Source: an uncultured Metabacillus sp. (lineage in GTDB: Bacteria; Bacillota; Bacilli; Bacillales; Bacillaceae). Taken from it: DNA of 52,733 nt. Shown in pieces: positions 35,901-46,256 of the stretch. Location of the stretch: NCBI RefSeq assembly GCF_947503125.1, contig NZ_CANNCR010000028.1, positions 1 to 52,733 on the forward strand, read 5' to 3'. The notes below the pieces were generated by a model. The model was not told the origin of the DNA. It saw only the letters and a list, made by a program, of their open reading frames with translations, and made no database searches. Position 1 is the stretch's first letter; each line of letters begins with the position of its first letter. The position numbers were made by a program, and so were the translations under genes.

Positions 35901-36125
35901 ATGAAACAAACAATAAACATTCAAGATCAATGTCTAAACCAATTACGCAAGGACGGTGTATTTGTAACTGTATTTTTGCTTAATGGATTTCAATTAAGAG
36001 GTCTTGTCAAAGGCTTTGACAATTTTACAGTTCTTTTAGAAACAGAGGGGAAACAACAGCTTATTTATAAGCATGCTATTTCAACTTTTTCGCCGCAAAA
36101 AAATATCCAATTAGAACTTGAATAA
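35901..36125 (+). CDS. hfq: RNA chaperone Hfq
   Basis: Hexameric Sm-like RNA-binding protein. 74 residues with Sm1 ([20 protein letters not shown]) and Sm2 (YKHAISTF) motifs. ATG 35901 follows GAGGAGG. Followed at once by a perfect hairpin that overlaps the stop codon. Confidence 0.97.
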   Translation: MKQTINIQDQCLNQLRKDGVFVTVFLLNGFQLRGLVKGFDNFTVLLETEGKQQLIYKHAISTFSPQKNIQLELE

Positions 36126-36172
36126 ACCAAAAACAGAGCTGATCAATAAAGATCAGCTCTGTTTTTGGTTTG
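36125..36172. terminator. hfq terminator
   Basis: A perfect 20-bp stem, 36125-36144 with 36151-36170, loop AATAAA. A-rich left arm and T-rich right arm lie inside the stem. Confidence 0.9.
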
Positions 36173-36338
36173 AAAATATCTCCAATATAAAATATGTTCT
36201 CAAAAAACTTTTTTCAATTGTGGTAAATCACAAATAATTGAAATATAAATAAAGGAATGAATATTTCTTGGGAAAGCGCAGGAATCAACATTTTCTTTTG
36301 TTTTTCGTCAAATGTTATCGATTGTGAGGTGAACATCT

Positions 36339-37313
36339 TTGGAACAAGATAGAGCAGTCACTTATAAAACGAATGGACAGATTAATATCATCCTAAATAA
36401 TCAAACAAAAGAAAAAGCGATTGACAAAGCCAGCTCATCTTCCTATGATTTGAAAATTCCAAAAGTTGAAAGCAAACATACGATTCTTAAAGAAATCGAG
36501 GACGAAATGGGTTCTCTTGTTGGTATGAATGAAATGAAACGAATGATAAAGGAAATATATGCGTGGATTTTTATCAATAAAAAGCGCGAAGAACAGGGAT
36601 TAAAAGCAGGAAAACAAGCTCTCCACATGATGTTTAAAGGTAATCCAGGCACAGGAAAAACAACAGTAGCTCGTTTAATTGGAAAATTATTTTTTCAAAT
36701 GAACGTTTTGTCAAAGGGGCACCTGATCGAGGCTGAAAGAGCAGATTTAGTAGGGGAATACATTGGTCATACTGCTCAAAAGACGCGTGATCTCATTAAA
36801 AAATCGCTTGGCGGAATTTTGTTTATCGATGAAGCATACTCACTCGCCAGAGGCGGTGAGAAGGATTTTGGAAAAGAAGCCATTGATACACTTGTTAAAC
36901 ATATGGAGGATAAACAGCATGATTTTGTCTTAATTCTTGCCGGATATCCTAGGGAAATGGAAAACTTTTTATCTCTTAACCCAGGCTTACTGTCAAGATT
37001 TCCAATTGTAGTTGATTTTCCGGATTATTCTGTGGATGATTTAATGGAGATATCCTCAAGAATGCTAGCAGAGAGAGAATATCAATTTAATGAGGATGCA
37101 ACTGTCAAACTAAGAGAACATCTCATGAGTGTGAAAGCAATCACACATCCAGCAAAATTTAGTAATGGCCGGTATGTTCGAAATATTATAGAAAAATCTA
37201 TCCGCTCGCAAGCGATGCGATTATTACTTACAGACAAATATAAACGTGACGATCTCTTAACAATCAAAGGTCAAGATTTAGTTTTAACAGATGAAAAGGC
37301 AAATTCACAATAA
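36339..37313 (+). CDS. spoVK: Stage V sporulation protein K (AAA ATPase)
   Basis: CbxX/CfqX-type AAA protein required for spore maturation in the mother cell; mechanism unknown. 324 residues (B. subtilis 322). Walker A GNPGTGKTTVARLIG, Walker B GILFIDEAYSL, sensor region ILAGYPREME. TTG 36339 follows GAGGTGA by 8 bases. The terminator at 37321 ends the unit. Confidence 0.95.
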   Translation: MEQDRAVTYKTNGQINIILNNQTKEKAIDKASSSSYDLKIPKVESKHTILKEIEDEMGSLVGMNEMKRMIKEIYAWIFINKKREEQGLKAGKQALHMMFKGNPGTGKTTVARLIGKLFFQMNVLSKGHLIEAERADLVGEYIGHTAQKTRDLIKKSLGGILFIDEAYSLARGGEKDFGKEAIDTLVKHMEDKQHDFVLILAGYPREMENFLSLNPGLLSRFPIVVDFPDYSVDDLMEISSRMLAEREYQFNEDATVKLREHLMSVKAITHPAKFSNGRYVRNIIEKSIRSQAMRLLLTDKYKRDDLLTIKGQDLVLTDEKANSQ

Positions 37314-37320
37314 TATAAAA

Positions 37321-37376
37321 TTGAGGCTGTCTTAATAATTTGGGATTGGGCCCAAATTTTAAAGACAGCCTCATTT
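37321..37376 (+). terminator. spoVK terminator
   Basis: GAGGCTGTCTT pairs with AAGACAGCCTC, with an inner ATTTGGG/CCCAAAT pair, followed by ATTTAATT. Same style as the hairpin at 10563. Confidence 0.85.
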
Positions 37377-37424
37377 AATTGAATCAAGTATGTGAAAAAA
37401 GATACAATCTAATTAGAGTCTTAG

Positions 37425-37763
37425 CTATTTTTCATTTGGTGGATATCTGCGATATGGTTGTGTATCCACAAATGATTGATCTGAAGCTTGATCTGTTATT
37501 TGACCTGGTTGTTGTTGTACATGACCGCCATTTTCTTTTTCTTCAGGAGGATCTTCAAGCTTTGAAGAAGGGGGGGTTTTTGCATTAAAGAAACCTTTTC
37601 CATTTTCTGGGTTAGAAATAATCCCCAATGCTGCTAATATTCCTAAAATCCCGGTAACATATGTTTCCCAGCGAGTTAAATCAATTTGATAGCCAAGATC
37701 CTCTAAAACCATATATAAAACAGATGAAATAGACACCCATAATCCGTAATTTTTCCATTTCAT
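37425..37763 (-). CDS. Holin-like small membrane protein
   Basis: 112 residues, minus strand. The N-terminal half has two membrane segments (GLWVSISSVLYMVLEDLGY and YVTGILGILAALGIIS) and ends with SNPENGKGFF, a layout found in phage-type holins of bacilli. The C-terminal 50 residues are Pro/Gln/Glu-rich. ATG 37763 follows GAAAGGTG. No lysin or phage gene is adjacent, so this is probably a domesticated stand-alone holin-like gene; function unproven. Confidence 0.6.
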   Translation of the reverse strand: MKWKNYGLWVSISSVLYMVLEDLGYQIDLTRWETYVTGILGILAALGIISNPENGKGFFNAKTPPSSKLEDPPEEKENGGHVQQQPGQITDQASDQSFVDTQPYRRYPPNEK

Positions 37764-37784
37764 TGATTCTTTCACACCTTTCAA

Positions 37785-38130
37785 AAAGGATCAATCTTTT
37801 TTTACACTTTAAGAAAGTATAAATTGCCGGCGAAGAAGGGAATTCGACGTAGTGGCCAATTTTAAGTATAAAGTATAAAGTATAAGCGCAACTACCCATT
37901 ACGCTTCGCCTTTCATGCTCGCCAGTCGGCGAGTTTTCTTTATCATATTCTGTATAACTAAAAACAGTGAACCGATTATTGATCAAATTGCATAAAGATG
38001 TAGAGTTATATATAAATAGCATGAAAACTGTTAACTTCATTCGAAAAAAGCTATAGAAAATCAAACTGAAAACGCTTTCAATGCGGCCGTAACGATGTTA
38101 AAATACAAGGTATAAGAAGGAGTGATCAGG
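37785..38130. other. Intergenic region with structured repeat
   Basis: About 345 bases without a gene. It contains repeat copy 2 (37805-37943) and, after it, only AT-rich sequence up to the AAGGAG of the next gene. A direct triplet-like run AGTATAA occurs three times (37865-37884) inside the repeat. Confidence 0.6.
37805..37943 (+). repeat. Dispersed structured repeat, copy 2
   Basis: 139 bp, related to copy 1. Shared blocks: TTAAGAAAGTATAAATT, GAATTCGACGTAGTGGC (37840-37856), GCAACTA and TTTTCTTTAT. Helices: AAATT-GCC with GGC-C-AATTT, AAGCG with CGCTT, and CTCGCC/GGCGAG (37918-37933). Stem bases change jointly relative to copy 1 (CTTGGC/GCCAAG becomes CTCGCC/GGCGAG). The terminal hairpin with TTTTCTTTAT would act as an intrinsic terminator. 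Confidence 0.8.
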
Positions 38131-38469
38131 ATGAGTGATAACAAATTATTTTTAGAAGAGCTTAAATATCTTGTTGAAAATGAATTGTCACTTAATGAAT
38201 ATGTAATTGATCAATTAGAAGAAAGATTTGAAAAAAATCCGTTTTTAATCACACAGCTTTATCAAATTTTAGCAAAAAACAAAAAAATCTTACCATTTTT
38301 TAATGATATAGAAGCAACAATTTATGATTATATTGTCAGTGAGGAAATGGCAAATGAAAAAACGTACTATGGAGCTACCAAGTACGTCGCAGAACTGTTT
38401 GATACAACGCAAACGTATATTAAATGCAAAGTAAATCAATCGCGATATTCATTGCGAAAAATTAGTTAA
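38131..38469 (+). CDS. Hypothetical protein, 112 residues
   Basis: Soluble, acidic, mostly helical protein (MSDNKLFLEELKYLVENEL at the start). No motif I recognise. The last part (ATKYVAELFDTTQTYIKCKVNQ) could be a helix-turn-helix-like segment; that is speculative. ATG 38131 follows GAAGGAG by 8 bases. Terminated by a hairpin shared with the convergent channel gene. Confidence 0.75.
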   Translation: MSDNKLFLEELKYLVENELSLNEYVIDQLEERFEKNPFLITQLYQILAKNKKILPFFNDIEATIYDYIVSEEMANEKTYYGATKYVAELFDTTQTYIKCKVNQSRYSLRKIS

Positions 38470-38470
38470 T

Positions 38471-38516
38471 CTTAAAGAAAGAAACACGATAGAGGATGCG
38501 TGTTTCTTTCTTTAAG
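38471..38516. terminator. Bidirectional terminator
   Basis: CTTAAAGAAAGAAACACG pairs perfectly with CGTGTTTCTTTCTTTAAG (18 bp) around ATAGAGGATG. It serves the gene at 38131 and, from the other side, the channel gene ending at 38512. Confidence 0.88.
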
Positions 38517-39141
38517 CTTTAAATGTTTTGTCTTTTGCTGGAGTCTTCAAGCTACGATTAGGCAAATGCCAATTAAACGTATAGGATAAAACTCTAAGTA
38601 TAACAATAGCAATGAATAAAACATATAATTCAGCAGGTTGTTCAACAACATCAAAGCCTATAAGAATACCAGCAATGATTGCCCAAAACGCATAAATTTC
38701 TGAGCGAAGCACTAGCGGCTTTCTCCCAGCAAGCAAGTCCCTGACAATACCGCCGCCACTTCCCGTTAACACAGCAGCCACAACGACTGCACTAGTAGGA
38801 TGTCCCATGTTATCTGCATAGAGTGCACCTTGTATCGCAAATGCAGATAGCCCGATCGCATCCGTTAGGTTCCCCCATATATGCCAATGCTTTAATAAGC
38901 GTTGTGGAAAAAGAAAGACGATCGTCATCGCAAAAAGTGCAATATGAAAAAGCGTGCTTTGTTCCCATAATTCTGTGACAGAAACCCCTATTAATAAGTT
39001 CCGAATGGCACCGCCGCCAAAAGCTGTAACGATCCCTAATATATAAATTCCTAAAATATCATATTCTTCTTCCATCGCAATAATGGCTCCACTTATTGCA
39101 AACGCAATTGTTCCAATAATACTTAAAACTTCCCAAGTCAT
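38512..39141 (-). CDS. TRIC/UPF0126-family cation channel protein
   Basis: 209 residues, about seven membrane helices arranged as two related halves, each with a glycine-rich kink: AFGGGAIRNLLIG and GSGGGIVRDLLAG. This is the signature of prokaryotic trimeric intracellular cation channels (formerly UPF0126). Transport ion not known here. Its stop lies inside the shared terminator region. Confidence 0.9.
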   Translation of the reverse strand: MTWEVLSIIGTIAFAISGAIIAMEEEYDILGIYILGIVTAFGGGAIRNLLIGVSVTELWEQSTLFHIALFAMTIVFLFPQRLLKHWHIWGNLTDAIGLSAFAIQGALYADNMGHPTSAVVVAAVLTGSGGGIVRDLLAGRKPLVLRSEIYAFWAIIAGILIGFDVVEQPAELYVLFIAIVILRVLSYTFNWHLPNRSLKTPAKDKTFKA

Positions 39142-39353
39142 TACTTAATATCCCCCAAGTTTAGTTCAAGCTTAATGTCGAACTTGATTTTAAAGCTCAA
39201 AATTGGAAAGGTCAATGGTTTTTCTCTTTAAATTCTTGAAGTTTTACGAAATGGCTTAAAGATAAATGATAATAATATAGAAAGGATTAGAGAAATATCC
39301 AAATGTTTGATATGATTAGATTGCTAAAATGCAAAAAAAGGACTGGTTTATTA

Positions 39354-40637
39354 TTGAATAGTACAGTTGATCATTTAAAAGAAAAAGTAATTTTAGTTGG
39401 TTGTCAGCTTCAAGAAATGCTTGATGATCATTTTCAATATTCCATGGAAGAGCTTGCTTCACTTACGAAGACTGCAAACGGTGAGGTGCTTACAAGTATC
39501 CTACAAAAAAGAGAACGCCCACACCCGGCCACTTACATAGGAAAAGGAAAGGTTGATGAGCTTTTAAATCTTGTTAAGGAGCTTGAACCAGACCTTGTTA
39601 TTTTTAATGATGAGCTTTCCCCAAGTCAACTTAGAAATTTATCATCAACTTTGGATGTTAGAATCATTGATAGAACACAGTTAATTTTAGATATATTTGC
39701 ACAACGCGCAAAATCAAAAGAAGGTAAGCTTCAAGTTGAGTTGGCGCAGCTTCAATATTTATTGCCTAGACTTATGGGGCAAGGGATCGCCTTATCACGC
39801 CAGGGCGGAGGGATCGGAACAAGAGGACCTGGTGAAACACAGCTTGAAACAGATCGTCGGCATATTCGAAATCGGATTCATGAAATCAAACAACAGCTTG
39901 CTACAGTTGTTCGGCATCGAAACAGATATCGTGAGCGCCGCAAAAAAAATCAAGCATTCCAAATTGCGCTTGTAGGCTATACGAATGCAGGGAAATCAAC
40001 AATTTTTAATCGCTTAACAACAGCTGAGAGTTTTGAAGAAAATTTATTGTTCGCAACATTGGATCCCATGACACGAAAAGTATTATTACCATCTCATTAT
40101 CAAGCATTGCTAACAGATACGGTTGGTTTTATTCAGGACCTTCCTACAACATTGGTTGCTGCTTTTCGTTCAACGCTTGAAGAAGTAAAAGAAGCAAATT
40201 TAATCCTGCATGTAGTTGATAGTTCAAATAAAGATTATGCCAATCACGAGCAAACGGTTTATAAGCTCCTTGAGCAGTTAGATATAACAGATATTCCTGT
40301 TTTAACGGTTTATAATAAGAAAGATATCTCATTGAATTCGTTTGTCCCATCACCGAAAGAGGATTATATTCAAATTACAGCATTTTTAAAGGAAGATTTA
40401 CATAAATTGATGACACATGTTGAGAAATTTGTTAAGGATGGAATGAATTTTTATAATGTTAGAATTCCTGCGAGTGAAGGCAGATTCATTTCACAATTAA
40501 AAACAGAGTCATTAGTTAACAAGCTTATTTTTAATGAGCATGATGAATTATACGAAATTGAAGGTTATGTTTTTCCAACACATTCCATTAATGGACAGCT
40601 AGAGAAGTACAATGGAGAGGGTAAGAATAATGTTTAA
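39354..40637 (+). CDS. hflX: GTPase HflX
   Basis: Ribosome-associated GTPase implicated in rescuing or splitting stalled ribosomes. Conserved N-terminal domain ([46 protein letters not shown]) and G domain ([23 protein letters not shown]). I prefer TTG 39354, 11 bases after AAAAGGA, giving 428 residues; ATG 39303 upstream has a poorly placed Shine-Dalgarno (16 bases) and adds residues atypical for the family. The 3' end overlaps ynbB by 8 bases. Confidence 0.92.
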   Translation: MNSTVDHLKEKVILVGCQLQEMLDDHFQYSMEELASLTKTANGEVLTSILQKRERPHPATYIGKGKVDELLNLVKELEPDLVIFNDELSPSQLRNLSSTLDVRIIDRTQLILDIFAQRAKSKEGKLQVELAQLQYLLPRLMGQGIALSRQGGGIGTRGPGETQLETDRRHIRNRIHEIKQQLATVVRHRNRYRERRKKNQAFQIALVGYTNAGKSTIFNRLTTAESFEENLLFATLDPMTRKVLLPSHYQALLTDTVGFIQDLPTTLVAAFRSTLEEVKEANLILHVVDSSNKDYANHEQTVYKLLEQLDITDIPVLTVYNKKDISLNSFVPSPKEDYIQITAFLKEDLHKLMTHVEKFVKDGMNFYNVRIPASEGRFISQLKTESLVNKLIFNEHDELYEIEGYVFPTHSINGQLEKYNGEGKNNV

Positions 40638-41904
40638 TTATTTAAAACATGGAGCAGTGCTTGCACCGCTTGTAGAAGTTGTAGAAAATAAGATTAAGCA
40701 CGTGCATGAAGATATTGAAAGAAGGAGTGAAGCAAATCAATTCAGAATCCTTCAAAGCTTTCAAAAGTACCGTGTAAGTGATTCGCATTTTATTCCAACT
40801 ACAGGTTATGGCTATGACGATAGCGGCAGGGATACTTTAGAAGAAATTTATGCAGATGTTTTTGGCGGGGAAGCAGCGCTTGTTAGACCACAGATTATTT
40901 CCGGTACTCATGCGATATCAATAGCCTTATTTGGGGTTCTAAGGCCAGGGGATGAACTCATTTATATAACTGGAAAGCCTTATGATACCCTTGAGGAAAT
41001 CGTTGGGATAAGGGGAAAAGGAGTCGGTTCATTAAAAGAATTCGGAATTGGTTACCAAACCGTTGATTTGAGCGAGGATGGTAGTGTCGATTTTGAGGCA
41101 GTGAAACATGCAATAACAAATAAAACGAAAATGATTGGTATTCAGCGATCAAAAGGTTATGCCACTCGTCCATCTTTTACCGTTGCTGAAATAAAAGAAA
41201 TGATTGATTTTGTTAAATCTTTAAAAGAAGATATTGTCATTTTTGTTGATAATTGCTATGGTGAGTTTGTAGAAGAATTAGAGCCATGTCATGTTGGTGC
41301 CGATTTAATAGCTGGATCCTTAATAAAAAATCCAGGTGGAGGAATTGCAAAAACAGGTGGTTATATTGTCGGGAAAAAAGCATTAGTTGAAGCATGCTCA
41401 TACAGGATGACATCTCCGGGAATTGGAGCAGAAGCAGGTGCTTCCCTATATAGTTTACAAGAAATGTACCAAGGTTTCTTTTTAGCACCTCATGTAGTGG
41501 GACAAGCCTTGAAAGGGGCAATTTTCACAGCTGCCTTTTTAGAAGAACTTGGGATGAAGACGAATCCATCCTGGAATACTTCGCGAACAGATTTAATTCA
41601 GTCTGTACAATTCGGTGACCCAAAGCTGATGGTTGCTTTCTGCCAAGCTATACAATATGCATCACCTATCAATTCGCATGTCACCCCATATCCAAGCTAT
41701 ATGCCTGGTTATGAAGATGATGTGATTATGGCTGCCGGGACATTCATTCAAGGTGCAAGTATTGAATTGTCAGCAGATGGACCACTAAGGGCACCATATG
41801 TTGCATATGTTCAAGGCGGACTTACATATTCCCATGTGAAAATAGCGATCTGCTCGGCCGTTGATTCGTTAATCGAACAAGACTTAATCACGATAAATGA
41901 ATAA
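40630..41904 (+). CDS. ynbB: YnbB, methionine gamma-lyase-like PLP protein
   Basis: PLP-dependent fold-type I protein of the family once called aluminium-resistance proteins; enzymatic role unsettled. 424 residues. PLP lysine region [16 protein letters not shown], preceded by [11 protein letters not shown] (Asp contacting PLP) and [14 protein letters not shown] near the N-terminus. ATG 40630 follows GGAGAGGGTAAG and overlaps the hflX end, so translation is coupled, as in B. subtilis ynbA-ynbB. Confidence 0.92.
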   Translation: MFNYLKHGAVLAPLVEVVENKIKHVHEDIERRSEANQFRILQSFQKYRVSDSHFIPTTGYGYDDSGRDTLEEIYADVFGGEAALVRPQIISGTHAISIALFGVLRPGDELIYITGKPYDTLEEIVGIRGKGVGSLKEFGIGYQTVDLSEDGSVDFEAVKHAITNKTKMIGIQRSKGYATRPSFTVAEIKEMIDFVKSLKEDIVIFVDNCYGEFVEELEPCHVGADLIAGSLIKNPGGGIAKTGGYIVGKKALVEACSYRMTSPGIGAEAGASLYSLQEMYQGFFLAPHVVGQALKGAIFTAAFLEELGMKTNPSWNTSRTDLIQSVQFGDPKLMVAFCQAIQYASPINSHVTPYPSYMPGYEDDVIMAAGTFIQGASIELSADGPLRAPYVAYVQGGLTYSHVKIAICSAVDSLIEQDLITINE

Positions 41905-41926
41905 TAATGATCAAAATGGTATCTAA

Positions 41927-41943
41927 TGTTAGAATTTCTTACA
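41927..41943 (+). promoter_or_regulatory. GlnR/TnrA operator 1
   Basis: TGTTA-N7-TTACA, a perfect match to the consensus TGTNA-N7-TNACA, just upstream of the -35 of glnRA. A second, poorer copy TGACA-N7-TGACA overlaps the -35 (41950-41966). B. subtilis glnRA has the same two-operator layout. Confidence 0.9.
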
Positions 41944-41948
41944 ATATA

Positions 41949-41977
41949 TTGACATATAATATGACATGGTTTATAAT
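41949..41977 (+). promoter_or_regulatory. Sigma-A promoter of glnRA
   Basis: TTGACA (41949-41954), 17-base spacer, TATAAT (41972-41977): a consensus promoter overlapped by GlnR operator 2. Confidence 0.92.
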
Positions 41978-42006
41978 TAGATTAGTAAACAAAAGGAGCG
42001 AATAAC

Positions 42007-42411
42007 ATGAGTGATAATATACGACGCTCAATGCCCCTATTTCCTATTGGAATTGTTATGCAGCTGACAGACCTATCTGCAAGACAAATCCGATACTATG
42101 AAGAGAATGAATTGATTTTTCCGGCGAGAACGGAAAGCAATCGACGACTCTTTTCGTTTAATGATGTAGATAAGTTATTAGAGATTCGTAACTTAATTGA
42201 ACAAGGTGTAAATTTAGCTGGTATCAAACAAATATTTTCCCGCAAAGAAAATACGAATAATGAAGTCCAGCAAGAGCAACCTAAAACGGTTGAGAAGCCT
42301 GACCTCAGTGACGCGGAATTGCGCAAACTGTTAAAGTCAGAACTAATGCAAGCAGGCCGCTTCAATCGACCTACGTTAAGACATGGTGATATGTCAAGAT
42401 TTTTCCATTAA
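42007..42411 (+). CDS. glnR: Glutamine synthetase repressor GlnR
   Basis: MerR-family repressor of nitrogen genes, activated by feedback-inhibited glutamine synthetase. 134 residues; helix-turn-helix region [20 protein letters not shown], and a C-terminal tail that senses GlnA. ATG follows AAAGGAGCG. Autoregulated through the operators at 41927-41966. Confidence 0.96.
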   Translation: MSDNIRRSMPLFPIGIVMQLTDLSARQIRYYEENELIFPARTESNRRLFSFNDVDKLLEIRNLIEQGVNLAGIKQIFSRKENTNNEVQQEQPKTVEKPDLSDAELRKLLKSELMQAGRFNRPTLRHGDMSRFFH

Positions 42412-42465
42412 TTATAAGTAATTTTTATTTATAATAAATATTGTCTGTATGAGAGGAGATTTTCA

Positions 42466-43800
42466 ATGTCTAAATATTCAAGAGAAGATATTCTGAGTTT
42501 AGTTAAAGAAAACAATGTTAAGTATATCCGTTTACAATTCACTGATATTCTTGGAACAATTAAAAACGTTGAAATCCCAGTAAGTCAGCTTGATAAAGCA
42601 TTAGACAACAAAATGATGTTTGACGGTTCTTCAATTGAAGGGTTTGTACGTATTGAAGAATCTGATATGTATTTATATCCAGATCTCGATACATTTGTTA
42701 TTTTTCCTTGGACAGCGGAAAAAGGAAAGGTTGCCCGTTTTATTTGTGATATTTACAATCCTGATGGCACTCCATTTGCTGGTGACCCGCGTAATAACTT
42801 ACGACGCATTCTTTCTGAAATGGAAGAACTTGGGTTTACTGATTTCAACTTAGGGCCTGAACCAGAATTCTTCTTATTTAAATTAGATGAAAAAGGCGAG
42901 CCAACTTTAGAATTAAACGATAATGGCGGTTACTTCGATTTAGCACCAACTGATCTAGGTGAAAACTGTCGTCGTGATATCGTGCTCGAGCTTGAAGAAA
43001 TGGGCTTTGAAATTGAAGCATCTCACCATGAGGTTGCACCAGGACAACATGAAATTGACTTTAAATATGCTGGCGCAATCAAAGCATGTGATGATATTCA
43101 AACATTTAAACTTGTTGTTAAAACGATTGCTCGCAAACATGGTTTACATGCTACATTCATGCCAAAACCATTATTTGGTGTTAACGGATCTGGTATGCAC
43201 TGTAACTTGTCATTATTCCGTAATGGTGAAAATGCGTTTTTAGATACTAGTGCAGATCTTCAATTAAGTGAAACAGCTAAACAGTTTATTGCAGGTATTA
43301 TCAAACATGCACCAGCATTTACTGCAGTAACAAATCCAACTGTAAACTCATACAAACGTCTAGTACCAGGCTATGAAGCACCATGTTATGTAGCATGGTC
43401 TGCCCAAAACAGAAGTCCATTAATTCGTATTCCAGCATCTCGCGGCTTAAGCACTCGTGTTGAAGTACGCAGTGTTGACCCTGCAGCAAATCCTTACTTA
43501 GCAATGAGCGTCCTTTTAGCTGCTGGTCTTGACGGTATTAAAAATAAACTTGAAGCACCAAAACCAATCGATCGCAACATTTATGTGATGTCTAAAGAAG
43601 AGCGTATTGAAAATGGAATCGTTGATTTACCAGCAACTCTTGCTCAAGCATTAGATTTATTAAAAGCAGACAGCACGATGAAGCATGCTTTAGGTGAGCA
43701 CTTATTTGAGCATTTCATCGAAGCAAAAGAAATCGAGTGGGATATGTTCAGAACACAAGTTCACCCATGGGAAAGAGAACAATACATGTCAATGTATTAA
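42466..43800 (+). CDS. glnA: Glutamine synthetase type I
   Basis: ATP-dependent glutamate + ammonia to glutamine. 444 residues. Signatures: [34 protein letters not shown] and [13 protein letters not shown]. It is the non-adenylylated GS-I-alpha type of Firmicutes, feedback inhibited, and signals to GlnR. In operon with glnR (54-base gap) and closed by a strong terminator. Confidence 0.97.
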   Translation: MSKYSREDILSLVKENNVKYIRLQFTDILGTIKNVEIPVSQLDKALDNKMMFDGSSIEGFVRIEESDMYLYPDLDTFVIFPWTAEKGKVARFICDIYNPDGTPFAGDPRNNLRRILSEMEELGFTDFNLGPEPEFFLFKLDEKGEPTLELNDNGGYFDLAPTDLGENCRRDIVLELEEMGFEIEASHHEVAPGQHEIDFKYAGAIKACDDIQTFKLVVKTIARKHGLHATFMPKPLFGVNGSGMHCNLSLFRNGENAFLDTSADLQLSETAKQFIAGIIKHAPAFTAVTNPTVNSYKRLVPGYEAPCYVAWSAQNRSPLIRIPASRGLSTRVEVRSVDPAANPYLAMSVLLAAGLDGIKNKLEAPKPIDRNIYVMSKEERIENGIVDLPATLAQALDLLKADSTMKHALGEHLFEHFIEAKEIEWDMFRTQVHPWEREQYMSMY

Positions 43801-43805
43801 TATGA

Positions 43806-43843
43806 TAAAAACCCTTGTCACTTTTTGTGGCAAGGGTTTTTTG
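43806..43843 (+). terminator. glnRA terminator
   Basis: AAAACCCTTG with CAC pairs with GTG and CAAGGGTTTT, then TT. Confidence 0.92.
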
Positions 43844-44008
43844 CTGGGGTGAAGCAGAAGTTTAAATCTAGTAAAGTTCCCAAGGATATTTTTTGATCAA
43901 TCGATTTGATGTTCTCCTTAAAAGACAAAAAAAACGTATGAATTTTCCACACGTCATTTTTTGGATCTTTTTAATGTTTAAGAAATAAAATTTTGTACTT
44001 AGTTTTAG

Positions 44009-44048
44009 TGTCTAGCTCGAGCCGAATGCTTAGCGCCTTGCGCTTTTT
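44009..44048 (+). repeat. Short GC-rich dispersed-type repeat, copy B1
   Basis: GTGTCTAGCTCGAGCC at the left and AGCGCCTTGCGCTTTTT at the right. It shares both ends with the longer copy at 44094-44222. Sequences of the GTCTAGCTC...GCGCCTTGCGCTTTT type are, from memory, very common between genes of Bacillaceae. Confidence 0.6.
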
Positions 44049-44093
44049 AATTATATCAGAATTTATATATTTTCTTAACATAGCTTGCGTTTC

Positions 44094-44222
44094 TGAATCT
44101 AGCTCCAGGCGCCATCGGCTCTAGGGTCTAGGGTCTAGTCAAACAGGAATTGAAGGTAAAGAACACCTTCTATTCCTGTTCGCTTATGCTTGTCGCCGAT
44201 AGGCAGGCGCCTTGCGCTTTTT
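44094..44222 (+). repeat. GC-rich structured repeat, copy B2
   Basis: Starts ATCTAGCTCCAGGCGCC and ends GGCGCCTTGCGCTTTTTT. GGCGCC-ATCGGC pairs with GCCGAT-(AGGCA)-GGCGCC over a long range, and an inner hairpin joins AACAGGAAT-GAAGGT to ACCTTC-ATTCCTGTT (44141-44180). A GGGTCTA direct duplication lies at 44123-44136. The region 43844-44249 holds no gene. Confidence 0.65.
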
Positions 44223-44249
44223 TCATTATTCAGCATTTCAGAAAGCTTA

Positions 44250-44873
44250 TTAATGAATTGTACGGTATACACCTATTACCTTACCTAATATGCTGACATT
44301 TCGTAATATAATAGGCTCCATAGTGGAATTTTCGGGTTGTAAGCGGATGTAATCCTTCTCTTTAAAGAATCGTTTACAGGTTGCTTCATCTTCCTCGGTC
44401 ATGGCGACAACGATATCGCCATTGTTAGCGGTTTGCTGCTGTCTAACGATTACCATATCCCCATCAAGTATACCGGCCTCTATCATACTCTCTCCCATTA
44501 TTTCAAGCATGAATACAGAATCATCGTCATTTATATACCGGTCAGGGAGTGGAAAGTATTCTTCAACATTTTCAATAGCTGTTATAGGTAAACCTGCTGT
44601 TACCTTACCGATGACCGGAACATTTACAACCTTACTTTTAGGAATATGAATTGTTTCTTCCTCTTCCAATATTTCAATAGCCCTAGGTTTTGTCGGGTCA
44701 CGGCGAATCAGGCCCTTTGATTCCAATCTAGCTAAGTGACCATGAACAGTTGAGCTTGAAGCAAGACCGACTGCTTCACCTATTTCCCGAACTGAAGGAG
44801 GATAGCCCTTCTTTTGAACCTCATCTTTTATAAAGCTTAATATATCCTGTTGTCTTTTTGATAGTTTCGTCAT
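44250..44873 (-). CDS. lexA: SOS repressor LexA
   Basis: Represses SOS genes; RecA triggers self-cleavage. 207 residues (B. subtilis 205). N-terminal winged helix ([35 protein letters not shown]), Ala-Gly cleavage site in VTAGLPITA, catalytic Ser in MGESMIEAG and Lys in EATCKRFF. Start ATG 44873 follows GAGGTG. Autoregulated by the LexA boxes in the divergent region. Confidence 0.97.
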   Translation of the reverse strand: MTKLSKRQQDILSFIKDEVQKKGYPPSVREIGEAVGLASSSTVHGHLARLESKGLIRRDPTKPRAIEILEEEETIHIPKSKVVNVPVIGKVTAGLPITAIENVEEYFPLPDRYINDDDSVFMLEIMGESMIEAGILDGDMVIVRQQQTANNGDIVVAMTEEDEATCKRFFKEKDYIRLQPENSTMEPIILRNVSILGKVIGVYRTIH

Positions 44874-44909
44874 CCTCTGTTACACCTCGGATTCCTGTAA
44901 TATATGTTT

Positions 44910-44938
44910 ATTATAGCATCATTTACCTTTTTATACAA
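44910..44938 (-). promoter_or_regulatory. lexA promoter
   Basis: On the minus strand TTGTAT (44933-44938), 17-base spacer, TATAAT (44910-44915). A LexA box overlaps its -35. Confidence 0.8.
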
Positions 44939-44949
44939 ACGTAAGTTCG
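44936..44949. promoter_or_regulatory. LexA box 1
   Basis: CAAACGTAAGTTCG against consensus CGAAC-N4-GTTCG, one mismatch. It overlaps the lexA -35. Confidence 0.75.
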
Positions 44950-44959
44950 AAAAAAATAG

Positions 44960-44988
44960 TTGACCGGAACAATTGTTCGTACTATACT
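44960..44988 (+). promoter_or_regulatory. yneA promoter
   Basis: TTGACC (44960-44965), 17-base spacer, TATACT (44983-44988). LexA box 2 fills the spacer, so bound LexA would block RNA polymerase. Confidence 0.85.
44966..44979. promoter_or_regulatory. LexA box 2
   Basis: GGAACAATTGTTCG: the core GAAC-N4-GTTC is perfect. It sits inside the yneA promoter. Confidence 0.9.
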
Positions 44989-45001
44989 AAAGTTAATAAT
45001 A

Positions 45002-45015
45002 CGAACAAATATTCT
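45002..45015. promoter_or_regulatory. LexA box 3
   Basis: CGAACAAATATTCT, two mismatches to consensus, between the yneA promoter and start codon. Three boxes between lexA and yneA also occur in B. subtilis. Confidence 0.6.
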
Positions 45016-45030
45016 TATGAGGTGGAAAAA

Positions 45031-45342
45031 ATGAAAAAAGAAACAATCTTTTATATTCTAGCTTTCTTCGTTGTTTTCATAGCTGTTACTGGAGCTCTAT
45101 CATTTTCGGGTAGTAATAATCGACTGGATAACTTTCATCAAGTTAAAATAGAAGAGGGAGATAGCTTGTGGAGTTTAGCTGAACAATTCCATGAGAATGC
45201 TAATATTTCAAAACAAGAATTTGTTGAATGGGTACAGGAGAAAAATGATATTTATTCTAGCACTATTAAGCCAGGGGATTTAGTCGTTGTACCAGTAGAA
45301 AAAGAAGAATATTATCAAATTGAACAGATTGCTAGCGAATAA
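45031..45342 (+). CDS. yneA: SOS-induced cell division inhibitor YneA
   Basis: Blocks septation during DNA damage from outside the membrane. 103 residues: an N-terminal membrane helix (TIFYILAFFVVFIAVTGAL) and an extracytoplasmic LysM domain (KIEEGDSLWSLAEQF ... IKPGDLVVVPV). ATG 45031 follows GAGGTGG; the GTG at 45022 overlaps it. First gene of the LexA-controlled yneA-yneB-ynzC group. Confidence 0.94.
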   Translation: MKKETIFYILAFFVVFIAVTGALSFSGSNNRLDNFHQVKIEEGDSLWSLAEQFHENANISKQEFVEWVQEKNDIYSSTIKPGDLVVVPVEKEEYYQIEQIASE

Positions 45343-45397
45343 TATTTGATTACATGATTTGTTAAAGTGAAAAAGAATGGAAACAGTAGGGTGATAG

Positions 45398-46057
<660 letters not shown>

Positions 46058-46256
46058 TAATTCAGTTATGTTTTAAACAATTTGAAAGGTCAAACGGTTG
46101 TCATTTTGGTCTCCTTTTAGTATGATGACATGTATATTAACTAATGATCTTTTTTATATGAAGGAATAGCCAACTAAGCAAGAGCCATTTTTCCAGTTAT
46201 ATTATTTATATAAGTTGGTTATTGAAGATTAACAGACTAAAGGAGAATAGATTGAT

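Noticed and set aside
37681-38064. 127-codon minus-strand reading frame
   Set aside because: Runs through the structured repeat and overlaps the holin-like gene in another frame; no ribosome binding site or recognisable product.
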